From contig JACKBM010000059.1 of the NCBI GenBank assembly GCA_020634575.1, positions 1 to 41,808 on the forward strand: 41,808 nt of DNA, given 5' to 3'. Numbering within the stretch: position 1 is the stretch's first letter; each line of letters begins with the position of its first letter. The notes under the pieces were generated by a model, which was given only the letters and a program-made list of their open reading frames with translations, was not told where the DNA came from and did not search any database. The position numbers and the translations under genes are program-made. The DNA comes from Ardenticatenales bacterium. Lineage in GTDB: Bacteria > Chloroflexota > Anaerolineae > Promineifilales > Promineifilaceae. This document shows, one piece after another, positions 31,185 to 39,838 of this stretch.

Positions 31185-33674
31185 ATGTCCCTGGAACAGC
31201 GCGATTCACAAGAGCGATATCCCACCCCGGCCGGTTCCTTCGCCAACCTGTCTGAAGCTCAGTACAGCGAAGTCGCCGGGCGGACGCGTACCTACCTGCA
31301 AACCATTGCGACGCACGCGCTGGGCGACCGGGTTGGTAAGTTGTCGCTGCCAGAAGTGGAGCAGGTGATTGACCTGGTGGCGCGCATGGCACCGGCCGGT
31401 GATATCCCGGGTGTCATCCTCAATGGCCTCTTGCGTCTCTCCGATCGCCGCCTACCAGCCGCAACCGTAAAAGATGACATTCTCTCGCTCTTTCAGGGCG
31501 TGCGCCGCAATCTTGATAAAGCTGTTTACGGCACCTTTTTCGCCGGCCCCGCCGCCATCATCTGGGCCTACCAGGGCCTGTTACGGCTGGCGGGCAAAGA
31601 TCTGGCTGATGCGTTCCCCGAAGGGACCTGGCAGTTCTATGCCGACTACGCCCTGCGCGAAGATACCGCGCGCCACACCCATGAAACAACCGGTTTTGAT
31701 ACGTTGCTGGCCAGGCACCAGATTTGCCTGAGCCAGGCCGATCGGATGGCGGCCTGGGTCATGGCCGCGCAGCAAACCTTGCATCAATATCCAGAACTGC
31801 TCAAAAACGAATGGCGCGAACGGGTCTATTGCCGGGCCTTGCGCGCAGCCACCGGCCACTCGGGGCAGTTCCGCTACATCTATCGAGAGTGGGAAAGACA
31901 ACGCCCCTTCCGCCGTGGTCATGACGCCGAGCCTCATGAATCATATGCGCAATACCGGCGCCGCAAGTTTGACCTTTTTCTGGAACGGCGCATTGAACGG
32001 CTACCGGCCACCTGGCAGCGGGATTGGGTCAGTATTGTCCGGCAGGCTCGCGAAGAGGAACTGAAAGCGTACCAGCAACAGCTCTCGTTGCACGCCTTTC
32101 TGGAACCGGGCGTCCACGGCGATAGTCGCACGGCCATCCCCCCCCGCGCTCTGACGTTGGGCCTCATCTACCAGGACAACTATTACCTGCTGCCCCTTTA
32201 CGAACCTGGCAGCCCTGATCTTTGTTCGCCGGCCCGGATCCAGCAGTTCATTGCCGGTATTCTGGCCCATAAGCCATCTGAGGAGCCAGCTTCGCTGCGC
32301 GATCTGGCCCGCACGCGCCGCGCTCAGACAGGCGCCGTACGGGCAGCCCTCTCAGCCAATAACCAGGCGGCCCTGGCGCGGCTGCAGAGTGCGCCCATCC
32401 TGCTCAATTTTGACCAGCGCCTGCCAGAACTCACCCTGGCCCAGATCCGGCAGGGGGAGAGAGGGGTTGGTGATCAACCATTGACGGTGTTTGACACCGG
32501 CCGGTCCTTCATCTTCGACCAATCCCACATCTTCTTTGACGGCATCTGGGGCGCCGGCCTGGCCGAGATCATGACCCAGGAAGCGACCTCCTGGGCCGCC
32601 TATTTTCACCAGACCGAACCAGCCCCTGGCGCTGCGCACCCAGAGCATTTGGCCTTCGCCTGGAACCCGGCCGAATATCAGTTACTGCGCCGCAGCAGCA
32701 AGGTTGCCAACGAGGTGACCGCTGAGCATGAAGGGGTACAGCTCAGCGCCATGCTCAGCTTGCGCCAATTATTCAAGCGGCGCAGCGACCTGCTTCAGCT
32801 CACTGTCAACGATCTCCTCGTTCTCTACCGGGCCATCCACGCCGCCAGCTACCAGCCCCATCCAGATATCATCGACCAGTTGGAGCAGTTGGCCCGTTCC
32901 CGCACCGGGGCCACAGCGGCCCGAGAGGCGCTGGCCGCTGTGCGCAACGAGGCCGGCAAGAACCCGGCCATCCTCATCCCCATCGATGCCACGCCGCTTT
33001 CGCCCAGGGATCGGGTGCACCCGATGTGTTTTGAAGTACCGTTACAGGAACTCGATCTGCTGGCGATGCATGAACGGGCCACCCAGAACCTGGGGCTGTA
33101 CGGTACCGCCTTTGGTGAGCCGGAGTATGAACGATTTGACCGGGTGCAGCGCCATTATCTCGCCCTGTTGGCCGGCTTTGGCCAGCTCTTCAGCGCGGCC
33201 CGTGAGCTGGCCACCCGTGGCGAAAGCGCCTCCGTCGGCAGCATCCGGCTCCTGGCCTACATGCCAACTTCCTGGCAGCGGCTGTTGGACCGCATCCCCA
33301 ACCAGGTGGGCCTGCTGAACGACCTGATCAAGGGGCAGGAGGTTTTTTCTAACCTGGGCGCCGCCCCCCGTGATAGCAGCATCGCCCGCTTCATGACCGC
33401 CAAAGACGACAATGAGAACAAGGCGCTGGTCTGGGGTGTGGTGACGGACGCCCACGGGGTTATGCGCATCACGTTGCGTGACTTCCGTCCTCATGTGGCG
33501 GCGCTGCTTGCGGTGGGGCGAGCCGACCTGGCCGAATTTATCACCAAGGATTATCTGAATGCTTACGTGATGGGGTTGAACGATTACATTCGCGATCTGC
33601 GCCGCATCACGATTGCCAGCCGGGATACCTACACACCGCATGATCTCCCGGGCGGTCGTGCCATTACAGCCTGA
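31185..33674 (+). CDS. Unrecognised 829-residue protein with HxxxDG motif
   Basis: No family is recognised with confidence. An alpha-rich N-terminal third (LSEAQYSEVAGRTRTYLQ, GVILNGLLRLSDRRLP) is followed by a basic middle and a C-terminal half with many helices. H448-x3-D452-G453 (QSHIFFDGIWG) after a hydrophobic strand matches the HxxxDG active-site signature of CoA-dependent acyltransferases and condensation domains; the rest of that fold could not be traced, so this is a hint only. No signal peptide or membrane helix. ATG 31185 is chosen because the 54 residues ahead of it in the open frame (from 31023) look non-coding; no start here has a good ribosome-binding site. It follows the RNA terminator. 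Confidence 0.7.
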   Translation: MSLEQRDSQERYPTPAGSFANLSEAQYSEVAGRTRTYLQTIATHALGDRVGKLSLPEVEQVIDLVARMAPAGDIPGVILNGLLRLSDRRLPAATVKDDILSLFQGVRRNLDKAVYGTFFAGPAAIIWAYQGLLRLAGKDLADAFPEGTWQFYADYALREDTARHTHETTGFDTLLARHQICLSQADRMAAWVMAAQQTLHQYPELLKNEWRERVYCRALRAATGHSGQFRYIYREWERQRPFRRGHDAEPHESYAQYRRRKFDLFLERRIERLPATWQRDWVSIVRQAREEELKAYQQQLSLHAFLEPGVHGDSRTAIPPRALTLGLIYQDNYYLLPLYEPGSPDLCSPARIQQFIAGILAHKPSEEPASLRDLARTRRAQTGAVRAALSANNQAALARLQSAPILLNFDQRLPELTLAQIRQGERGVGDQPLTVFDTGRSFIFDQSHIFFDGIWGAGLAEIMTQEATSWAAYFHQTEPAPGAAHPEHLAFAWNPAEYQLLRRSSKVANEVTAEHEGVQLSAMLSLRQLFKRRSDLLQLTVNDLLVLYRAIHAASYQPHPDIIDQLEQLARSRTGATAAREALAAVRNEAGKNPAILIPIDATPLSPRDRVHPMCFEVPLQELDLLAMHERATQNLGLYGTAFGEPEYERFDRVQRHYLALLAGFGQLFSAARELATRGESASVGSIRLLAYMPTSWQRLLDRIPNQVGLLNDLIKGQEVFSNLGAAPRDSSIARFMTAKDDNENKALVWGVVTDAHGVMRITLRDFRPHVAALLAVGRADLAEFITKDYLNAYVMGLNDYIRDLRRITIASRDTYTPHDLPGGRAITA

Positions 33675-33760
33675 CCAACCCATTTCGGCCCACATAAGGC
33701 AAAAGAAACGTGAATTTCTCTGCTTTGTTCGCTTGCCAGCCGCCTACCGAGCCTGCCAGC

Positions 33761-33789
33761 TTGACCGGCTGGTAAGTCGATGATATTCT
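33761..33789 (+). promoter_or_regulatory. Probable promoter of the Ser/Thr kinase gene
   Basis: TTGACC (33761-33766), 17-bp spacer, TATTCT (33784-33789). The predicted start near 33796 gives a leader of about 25 nt before ATG 33821, which has no clear Shine-Dalgarno. Confidence 0.45.
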
Positions 33790-33820
33790 GCCTGCCATGC
33801 CGGGGGTCTACTAGCGAATC

Positions 33821-35563
33821 ATGATTGAAGATCCGCTACTGGGTCACCAGCTTGCCAACTTCCGCATGGAACGGGTGGTCGGGCGAGGTGGGATGGCGCA
33901 GGTCTATTATGGGACCGACGTCAAGCTGCACCGGCCGGTCGCCATCAAAGTAATTGATGCCCGTTATCGCGACAAACCGACCTATGCGGAACGGTTTGTC
34001 CGGGAAGCGCGGGCGTTGGCGACCTGGCGACACGACAACATAACCCAAATCTATTACGCCGACGACGAGGATGGCCTCTACTACTACGTCATGGAATTTG
34101 TCGATGGGCTTGACCTCGGCGAACTCATGACGCAGTACGTTAATGATGGCTCCCTGATGCCGGATGCTGATGTGTTGCGCATCGGTACTGCGGTGGCCAA
34201 GGCGCTGGACTACGCCCACCAACGCGGCATCATCCACCGGGACGTCAAACCATCCAACGTACTTGTCGCCCGCAATGGTCGCGTCCTCCTGACCGATTTT
34301 GGTCTGGCGATGGACGTCTCACAAGGGTCGCTGGGCGAAGTCTTTGGCTCACCCCATTACATGTCGCCGGAACAGGCCCGCCATTCCGCCAGCGCCATCC
34401 CCCAATCTGACCTTTATTCGCTCGGCGTTATCCTCTATGAGATGATGACCGGCGTGCTCCCATTTGATGATCCGGCGCCGGCGGCTCTGGCCCTGCAACA
34501 CATTACCGACCCGCCACCTCCGCCCCGGGAGATCAATCCTTACATCAACGCCGCTACTGAAGCAGTTTTGCTTAAAGCCCTCAGTAAACAGCCGTATGAT
34601 CGGTATGAGACTGGTCAGCAGATGATGGCGGAACTGGCGGCGGCCATTACCTCGGAACAGCCTGAGGTCGCCGCCGTCAATGAACGCATCACCTTACCGC
34701 CGCTGCCGGCAACCGGGGTGGAACGCGAAGGTAAATTCCGCCAGCATCTGACCGTGGCCGAGCGGATCGCGATGAAACTCGGCCCGGAACCAGAGCCGGT
34801 AAGCCGCAACACCCTGACCCTGGACCCCCAGGAAAGGCGCTTTGTCTGGCTACCGTTGACCATTTTTCTCCTGCTCCTGCTTGGCGCCGGTTTGCTGGCC
34901 TACGCCTTTGTGTTCAATCCGGGTGACACAACAGCCGGCCAGACCCTGACCGCGCCGGCCACCTCACCGGTCGCCATCGCCGCCAATGGCAGCCTGACGC
35001 CAACCAGTCGAGATACCAGCGTCGCCACGCGGCCCCTGCCACCCGTTTCGCAAGCGGATGCCACCGCTGTCCCCAGCCAGACGCCCACCGCCAGCGCCAC
35101 GCCGTCGCAAACACCGACCTACACGCCATCGCCAACCTCCATCGTGCCGCCAACGGTGCTGTATCCCAACGGCCGGTTGCTGCGGCTGATTTACAACGAG
35201 AAAGGTTTTTACCTGTTGAATTTAAGCAATTCCGCAGTATTGGTGCGCAATCTGGCCTTTGAAGGGTTGGACAACACCGGGGCACCGACGGATTATCGGT
35301 TTTCGGGCTCGGTTTGGGCGGAGTATTACGGCTTCCTGCAACCCGACCATTGCAACATGATCGAATTACTGGCGGCACGGCCCGGTGACCGGCCGGTTGC
35401 CTGCGTAGACGTCAACACCAGCATCGCCTCACTGGAGCCGGAAAGCGGCACTGTCTTCTGGTTATTGCGGCCGGGCCAGGCTGATTTTCGCGTCCTCTGG
35501 CGAGAAGGGGAGATTGGGCGTTGCAGCATTGCCAACGAGCGGTGTGATATTTACGTGCCGTAA
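33821..35563 (+). CDS. Membrane-anchored Ser/Thr protein kinase (PknB type)
   Basis: 580 residues. Kinase domain about 14-275: glycine loop GRGGMAQV (21-28), ATP lysine K43 (VAIK), catalytic HRDVKPSN with D141, DFG 159-161, and activation segment ending in SPHYMSPEQ. A juxtamembrane stretch (about 280-345) precedes one helix (LPLTIFLLLLLGAGLLAYAFV, about 346-368). Outside, a Thr/Ser/Pro-rich stalk (about 375-450) carries a C-terminal beta domain (about 455-580) with four cysteines that could be bonded or bind a ligand. It probably senses envelope signals. A SpoIIE-type phosphatase is encoded 5.5 kb downstream. It converges with the M20 gene, 15 bp apart, over an ACCGGCCGGT palindrome. Confidence 0.93.
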   Translation: MIEDPLLGHQLANFRMERVVGRGGMAQVYYGTDVKLHRPVAIKVIDARYRDKPTYAERFVREARALATWRHDNITQIYYADDEDGLYYYVMEFVDGLDLGELMTQYVNDGSLMPDADVLRIGTAVAKALDYAHQRGIIHRDVKPSNVLVARNGRVLLTDFGLAMDVSQGSLGEVFGSPHYMSPEQARHSASAIPQSDLYSLGVILYEMMTGVLPFDDPAPAALALQHITDPPPPPREINPYINAATEAVLLKALSKQPYDRYETGQQMMAELAAAITSEQPEVAAVNERITLPPLPATGVEREGKFRQHLTVAERIAMKLGPEPEPVSRNTLTLDPQERRFVWLPLTIFLLLLLGAGLLAYAFVFNPGDTTAGQTLTAPATSPVAIAANGSLTPTSRDTSVATRPLPPVSQADATAVPSQTPTASATPSQTPTYTPSPTSIVPPTVLYPNGRLLRLIYNEKGFYLLNLSNSAVLVRNLAFEGLDNTGAPTDYRFSGSVWAEYYGFLQPDHCNMIELLAARPGDRPVACVDVNTSIASLEPESGTVFWLLRPGQADFRVLWREGEIGRCSIANERCDIYVP

Positions 35564-35578
35564 ACCGGCCGGTTCCTC

Positions 35579-36799
35579 TCAATCCCCCAGAAGCATATCC
35601 AGCGCCGTCAACGCATAGATCGCCGCGCAGTTATACAGCTCCGCAATCTCCACGTATTCGGCCGGTCCATGAGAAACAGAGAGTAGGCCCGGCCCGTAGG
35701 AGTACGCCGGCACCCCGGCCTGAGCGTAAAAGCGATTCTCCAGCAATCCCGGGCACAGCTCAAATTCCGGCGGCTGCCCTTTGATGGCCTCGATATTAGC
35801 CGCCAGGGCTCGCCCCACCGGGTGGTCCGCAGATGCCCCGGCCGATTCCGCCTCCTGGAAAATCTCAACATCCAGCTCTATGCCCTGTTGCCGAACCGAT
35901 TCCAGTACCTGGAAAATCAGCGCTTTCTCCGCTGCCAGATCCTCTTCAGGGTTCATACGCCGATCGATGGTAAAGCTACTCTGGCCCGGCACCAGGTTAA
36001 AGTTGCTGCCGGCGGAGCTCACACCACCCATCATCAAAATCGAAGCTCGGGCCGCCTCAGGCTGGATGTTGTAACCGGTCTGGCGCGCTTCCACTTCCGC
36101 TTTCAGCTCCATCAGCGCATTGGCGACAACGATCATTCGCTCAAAAGCGTTGACGCCCTGGTATTGCAGCCCGACATGCGCCGGTTTACCTTTGACAGTG
36201 ATGCGCATGGAGATGGCGCCGCGGTTGGCATTCCAGACGACCCCACTGGTCGGCTCCGCCAGCAACATGCCAATGCCGTCCCGCCCCAGGATGCCGGCTT
36301 CAGCCAGGTAGCTGGAGCCAAAAGCGCCGCCCGTCTCTTCGTCCGGCACGATGGTCAGGCCTACCCGGCCAGTCAATGGCGCGGCACAATCTTGCAACGC
36401 CTTTAGCGCGTAGATCATCGCCGCCAGGCCACCTTTCATGTCCGAGGAACCCCGCCCGTAAAGCCGACTCCCTTCGACATAGGGCCGGTACTGATCCGGG
36501 CTGGCCGCCGGCACAACGTCATAGTGGCCATGAAAATAGAAAGTGGGCTGGCCGCTGCCGTAATGGCTCAAAACACAATAGCGCGGTTCCAGCTCCGAAT
36601 CGCCCATGGGCACCGTGATCACTTCGCAGGGGAGGTCAAGCGCCGCCAGTTTGCCAGCGATAAGGTCCACGCACGGCTTATAGAGGAGGCCGGGCGGATT
36701 CTCAGTGGCAACAGCCATCAGCTCCTGAGTGAGCTGCAAAATATCCGCTTGATAATGGGTCAAACGGGCCAGAACTTGTTCGCGCAGACTGTTTGTCAT
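35579..36799 (-). CDS. M20-family metallopeptidase (ArgE/DapE/CPG2-like)
   Basis: 406 residues. Di-zinc amidohydrolase: H92 and D94 (FHGHYDVVP), bridging D120 (GRGSSDMKGG), catalytic E154/E155 (PDEETGG), E182 (LAEPT) and a C-terminal histidine in SHGPAEYVE (about 381). The dimerisation domain (about 190-300) includes GKPAHVGLQYQGVNA. It removes an acyl or aminoacyl group from an amino acid or peptide; ArgE, DapE and carboxypeptidase G2 activities cannot be told apart. It follows the dsbA-like gene by 8 bp and is probably cotranscribed with it. Confidence 0.9.
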   Translation of the reverse strand: MTNSLREQVLARLTHYQADILQLTQELMAVATENPPGLLYKPCVDLIAGKLAALDLPCEVITVPMGDSELEPRYCVLSHYGSGQPTFYFHGHYDVVPAASPDQYRPYVEGSRLYGRGSSDMKGGLAAMIYALKALQDCAAPLTGRVGLTIVPDEETGGAFGSSYLAEAGILGRDGIGMLLAEPTSGVVWNANRGAISMRITVKGKPAHVGLQYQGVNAFERMIVVANALMELKAEVEARQTGYNIQPEAARASILMMGGVSSAGSNFNLVPGQSSFTIDRRMNPEEDLAAEKALIFQVLESVRQQGIELDVEIFQEAESAGASADHPVGRALAANIEAIKGQPPEFELCPGLLENRFYAQAGVPAYSYGPGLLSVSHGPAEYVEIAELYNCAAIYALTALDMLLGD

Positions 36800-36807
36800 T
36801 TGTTCAA

Positions 36808-37422
36808 CTACTCTGCCGAATCAGCCAGACCTTCAGCCTGGATTTTCTGCACGACCTGTTCCAGCACATGATACGGTTGAGCCCCACTGACCAGATATTT
36901 GTTGGCAAAAATGAGCGCCGGCACACCCTGCAAACCATAAAGATGCGCCTGTTCGACATCCGACATCATTGCGGAACGATAGCCGTCATCATCCAGCGCC
37001 GCCAGGAATGGCTCCCGGGCCAGGCCAACAGACTCAGCGATACCAGCCAGCACCGCCAGGTCGCTAATATCCTGCGCCTCATGCCAGTAGGCGTGCAGAA
37101 CAGCGTCGCTGTACGCCTTGCCGCGCCCCTGGCTCTCCGCATATTGGGCGCCGACATGGGCGGGGCGACTGTTGATGCCCCAGGGGCCGGGGTCAAGGTC
37201 AAGGCCATAATGCGCTTTGGCGATGGCGTAAAGGCGGGGCCGGCCAGCCTCGATCTGGGCCCGGTAAGAGTCGGGCAGAGGGCCGGCTTCCGCAGGCCGA
37301 AGTTCATAGGCGTGCCATTGAATGGCCACATCATAATTTTCCGTGAGCTTTTCCAAACTGGAAGAGACGAGGTAGCACCACGGTCAGACGTAATCGGACC
37401 AGACATCAATTTGTAGTTTCAT
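36808..37422 (-). CDS. FrnE-type DsbA oxidoreductase, probable selenoprotein (UPWC active site)
   Basis: 204 residues if the in-frame TGA at 37386-37384 (codon 13) is read as selenocysteine. Starting at ATG 37422 the frame gives MKLQIDVWSDYV, then TGA, then PWCYLVSSSLEKL, exactly the FrnE/DsbA2 N-terminus with its CPWC motif, the first Cys codon being TGA. All later family features are intact: YELRP, PAHVGAQYAE, QDISDLAVLAGIAESVGL and the cis-proline region GVPALIFANKYLVSGAQP. No other stop or frameshift occurs. A candidate SECIS hairpin follows the TGA (37341-37383). Normal calling would give a truncated gene from a TTG at 37356, lacking the catalytic site. A point-mutation pseudogene is the alternative. 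No sel genes are in the window. Confidence 0.75.
37341..37383 (-). promoter_or_regulatory. Candidate bacterial SECIS element
   Basis: Read on the minus strand just after TGA: outer arms CCGTG/CACGG (37383-37379 and 37345-37341) and an upper stem CTCTTCC/GGAAAAG (37366-37360 and 37354-37348) with one C-A mismatch and the 5-nt loop AGUUU. The loop begins 24 nt after the TGA and contains G-U, in line with described bacterial SECIS elements (short upper stem, G-U in the loop, some 16-37 nt from the codon). Confidence 0.55.
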
Positions 37423-37440
37423 GCGCGGATTGTAGTGCGG

Positions 37441-37551
37441 ACCCGTCGGGTTGGCTACCCGTCGGGTGGTGGACCCGTCGGGTGGTGGACCCGTCGGGTT
37501 GGTGGGACCTGACAGGTTGGTGGGACCTGACAGGTTGGGGACCCGTCGGGT
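37441..37551. repeat. Array of seven 11-bp palindromes
   Basis: Units: ACCCGTCGGGT at 37441, 37457, 37473, 37489 and 37541; ACCTGACAGGT at 37507 and 37525. Starts are 16, 16, 16, 18, 18 and 16 bp apart, joined by short G/T linkers (TTGGCT, GGTGG-like). Each unit is an 11-bp palindrome with one central base. The array fills the region between the divergent dsbA-like and recD2 starts. The same ACCCGTCGGGT word occurs in the hairpin at 26852-26916. Confidence 0.9.
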
Positions 37552-37594
37552 TGGGGGATGGGCGATGACAGCAGAGACACGGTAAAATGGGCTT

Positions 37595-39838
37595 ATGGCC
37601 GGCCGGTTCGACGATCAGATCAGCGGCTCCGTGGAGCGCATCACCTATTACAATGAGGAGAATGGGTATACTGTCCTGCGCCTCAAGCCAGATTCGCGGG
37701 ATATGCTGCCCTTCAAATACGCCAGCGGCAAGGACAGCCTCATCACGGTTGTCGGTAATCTGCCGGAGATCAACACGGGGGAATGGCTGAAGCTGACCGG
37801 CCGGTGGTCTTCCCACAGCAAACATGGCCGCCAATTCCAGGCTGAACAATGTGAACAATCCCTGCCGGCCACCCTGGAAGGGGTGCGCCGCTACCTCGGC
37901 TCCGGCCTCATCAAAGGGATCGGCCCGGTCATGGCCGACCGCATCGTCGACGCCTTCGGCGAAGAAACGCTGGATGTCATCGAATATGAAGCAGGGCGGC
38001 TGCAAAAGGTACCCGGCATCGGCCAGAAACGGACTGAGATGATCATGGCGGCCTGGGAACAGCAGCGTGCCATCAAAGATGTGATGATCTTCCTGCAATC
38101 CCACCAGATCTCCACCCGGCTGGCGACCAAAATCTACAAGAAATATGAGGATGAGTCGCTGACCATCGTCCAGAATACGCCTTACCGGCTGGTCCAGGAT
38201 ATCCATGGCATCGGCTTCAAGACGGCGGACAAGATCGCCCAGGCGCTGGGACTGGCCCCGGATGACCCCGGCCGGATCGAAGCCGGCATCGCCTACACGC
38301 TCAATCGGGCGGCTGAGGACGGCCATGTCTACGTCCCCCAGGATGAACTGGAACCATCCGCCGCCGAGATCCTCAACCTGCAAACGGAGCAGGTAACCGA
38401 GATCCTGACCCGCCTGGAAGGGGATGAACTGGTCAAACGGGAGACGCTGACCTATGAAATCCCCACCGGGGGCGAAACCACCCTGAAGGAAGAGTCCGCC
38501 GTTTACCTGACACCGTTTTATTACTCCGAAGTCGGCGTCACCAACAAAGTGCGGCGGCTGGCCGAACATCCCACCAGCCGGCTGGCCGCTCTGGCCGGCA
38601 CCCACGTCAGCCAGCAATCCTCCCTTTTCGCTCAGCAACTGACCGAAACGCAGCAGCTCGGCGTGCAGATGGCCCTGCGCCACAAGGTCAGTGTCCTGAC
38701 CGGCGGCCCCGGTACGGGCAAAACGACCACCCTGCGCACGCTCCTCGACATCCTGGATGGCCGCGGCCACAGCTACGCACTGGCGTCGCCGACGGGGCGG
38801 GCGGCCAAGCGGCTGGGGGAGGCAACCGGCCGGTCCGCCAAAACCATCCACCGCCTCCTCGAGTTCAAACCGGGCGAAGGCTGGGGCCGCAACGAAACCA
38901 ATCCGCTTGACGTCGACATGGTCATCATCGACGAAGCCTCCATGCTGGACCTGGTCCTGACCAACACGCTGCTCAAAGCAGTTGAGGCAGATACGCACCT
39001 GCTGTTGGTCGGCGACGTGGACCAGCTCCCCTCGGTCGGCGCCGGCGATGTGCTGCGCGACCTGATCGCCTCGGGCATCGTCCCGGTGACCCGGCTGGAC
39101 ACGATTTTTCGTCAGGCGGCCGACAGCCTCATCATCCAGAACGCCCATCGCCTCAACCGGGGTGAATACCCGCTGACCAACAAGACGGCACAGGATTTTT
39201 TCATCTTTATCAAGGATGATCCCGAGGAGGCAGCCAGCTTGCTGGTCGACATCGTCCAGAAGCGTATCCCCCAGAAATTTGGCCTGGATCCATTTGAAGA
39301 TATCCAGGTCCTCAGCCCGATGTACAATGGCGCTGTGGGCGTGAATAACCTGAACCAGCTGCTGCAGGGTCACCTCAATCCGGGCAAGGGCAACCGGCCG
39401 GAACGCCGGCTCGGCGGCCGCACCTTCCGCCTGGGCGATAAGGTGATGCAGACGGTCAACAATTACGACAAAAATGTCTACAATGGCGACATCGGCCGCA
39501 TCAGCGCCCTGGACCAGATTAACCAGACGGTCACCGTCAACATCGACGGCAACCCGGTTGTTTATGATTTTCTGGAAGTGGATGAACTGGTCCATGCCTA
39601 CGCCATCACCGTGCATAAAAGCCAGGGCAGCGAATACCCCTGCGTGGTGATCCCGGTGATGACAACGCATTATCTGATGTTGCAGCGCAATCTGCTGTAC
39701 ACGGCGGTGACGCGGGCCAAGCGGCTGGTCATCCTGGTCGGCACCCGGCGCGCCATCCGTATTGCCATCGGCAATAATAAGGTGAGTGAACGACATACGG
39801 CGCTGGATTATCGGCTGCGCCAGGGAGATGGGAAATGA
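37595..39838 (+). CDS. recD2: RecD2 family ATP-dependent DNA helicase
   Basis: 747 residues. An N-terminal OB-like domain (1-85) leads into helix-hairpin-helix segments (KGIGPVMADRI, VPGIGQKR, IHGIGFKTADKIA; about 105-215), the hallmark of RecD2 versus RecBCD-type RecD. SF1B motor: Walker A GGPGTGKTTT (370-379), DEASM (about 448), GDVDQLPSVGAGDVL, TIFRQ, and the C-terminal UvrD-like VHKSQGSEYP...YTAVTRAK. It is a 5'-3' helicase in repair and replication-fork handling. No Shine-Dalgarno is seen before ATG 37595. It overlaps the next gene by ATGA. Confidence 0.95.
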   Translation: MAGRFDDQISGSVERITYYNEENGYTVLRLKPDSRDMLPFKYASGKDSLITVVGNLPEINTGEWLKLTGRWSSHSKHGRQFQAEQCEQSLPATLEGVRRYLGSGLIKGIGPVMADRIVDAFGEETLDVIEYEAGRLQKVPGIGQKRTEMIMAAWEQQRAIKDVMIFLQSHQISTRLATKIYKKYEDESLTIVQNTPYRLVQDIHGIGFKTADKIAQALGLAPDDPGRIEAGIAYTLNRAAEDGHVYVPQDELEPSAAEILNLQTEQVTEILTRLEGDELVKRETLTYEIPTGGETTLKEESAVYLTPFYYSEVGVTNKVRRLAEHPTSRLAALAGTHVSQQSSLFAQQLTETQQLGVQMALRHKVSVLTGGPGTGKTTTLRTLLDILDGRGHSYALASPTGRAAKRLGEATGRSAKTIHRLLEFKPGEGWGRNETNPLDVDMVIIDEASMLDLVLTNTLLKAVEADTHLLLVGDVDQLPSVGAGDVLRDLIASGIVPVTRLDTIFRQAADSLIIQNAHRLNRGEYPLTNKTAQDFFIFIKDDPEEAASLLVDIVQKRIPQKFGLDPFEDIQVLSPMYNGAVGVNNLNQLLQGHLNPGKGNRPERRLGGRTFRLGDKVMQTVNNYDKNVYNGDIGRISALDQINQTVTVNIDGNPVVYDFLEVDELVHAYAITVHKSQGSEYPCVVIPVMTTHYLMLQRNLLYTAVTRAKRLVILVGTRRAIRIAIGNNKVSERHTALDYRLRQGDGK

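Noticed and set aside
36808..37356. dsbA-like gene as a short protein starting at TTG 37356
   Set aside because: The family N-terminus with the redox motif is encoded directly upstream in frame, interrupted only by TGA at the cysteine codon.
37441..37551. CRISPR array
   Set aside because: Units are only 11 bp, with linkers of 5-7 bp that are not unique spacers, and no cas gene is present.
37406..39796. 796-codon open frame on the minus strand opposite recD2
   Set aside because: It is the complement of a gene with all RecD2 motifs. GC-rich codon bias leaves the antisense frame open; no protein family character or start signal.
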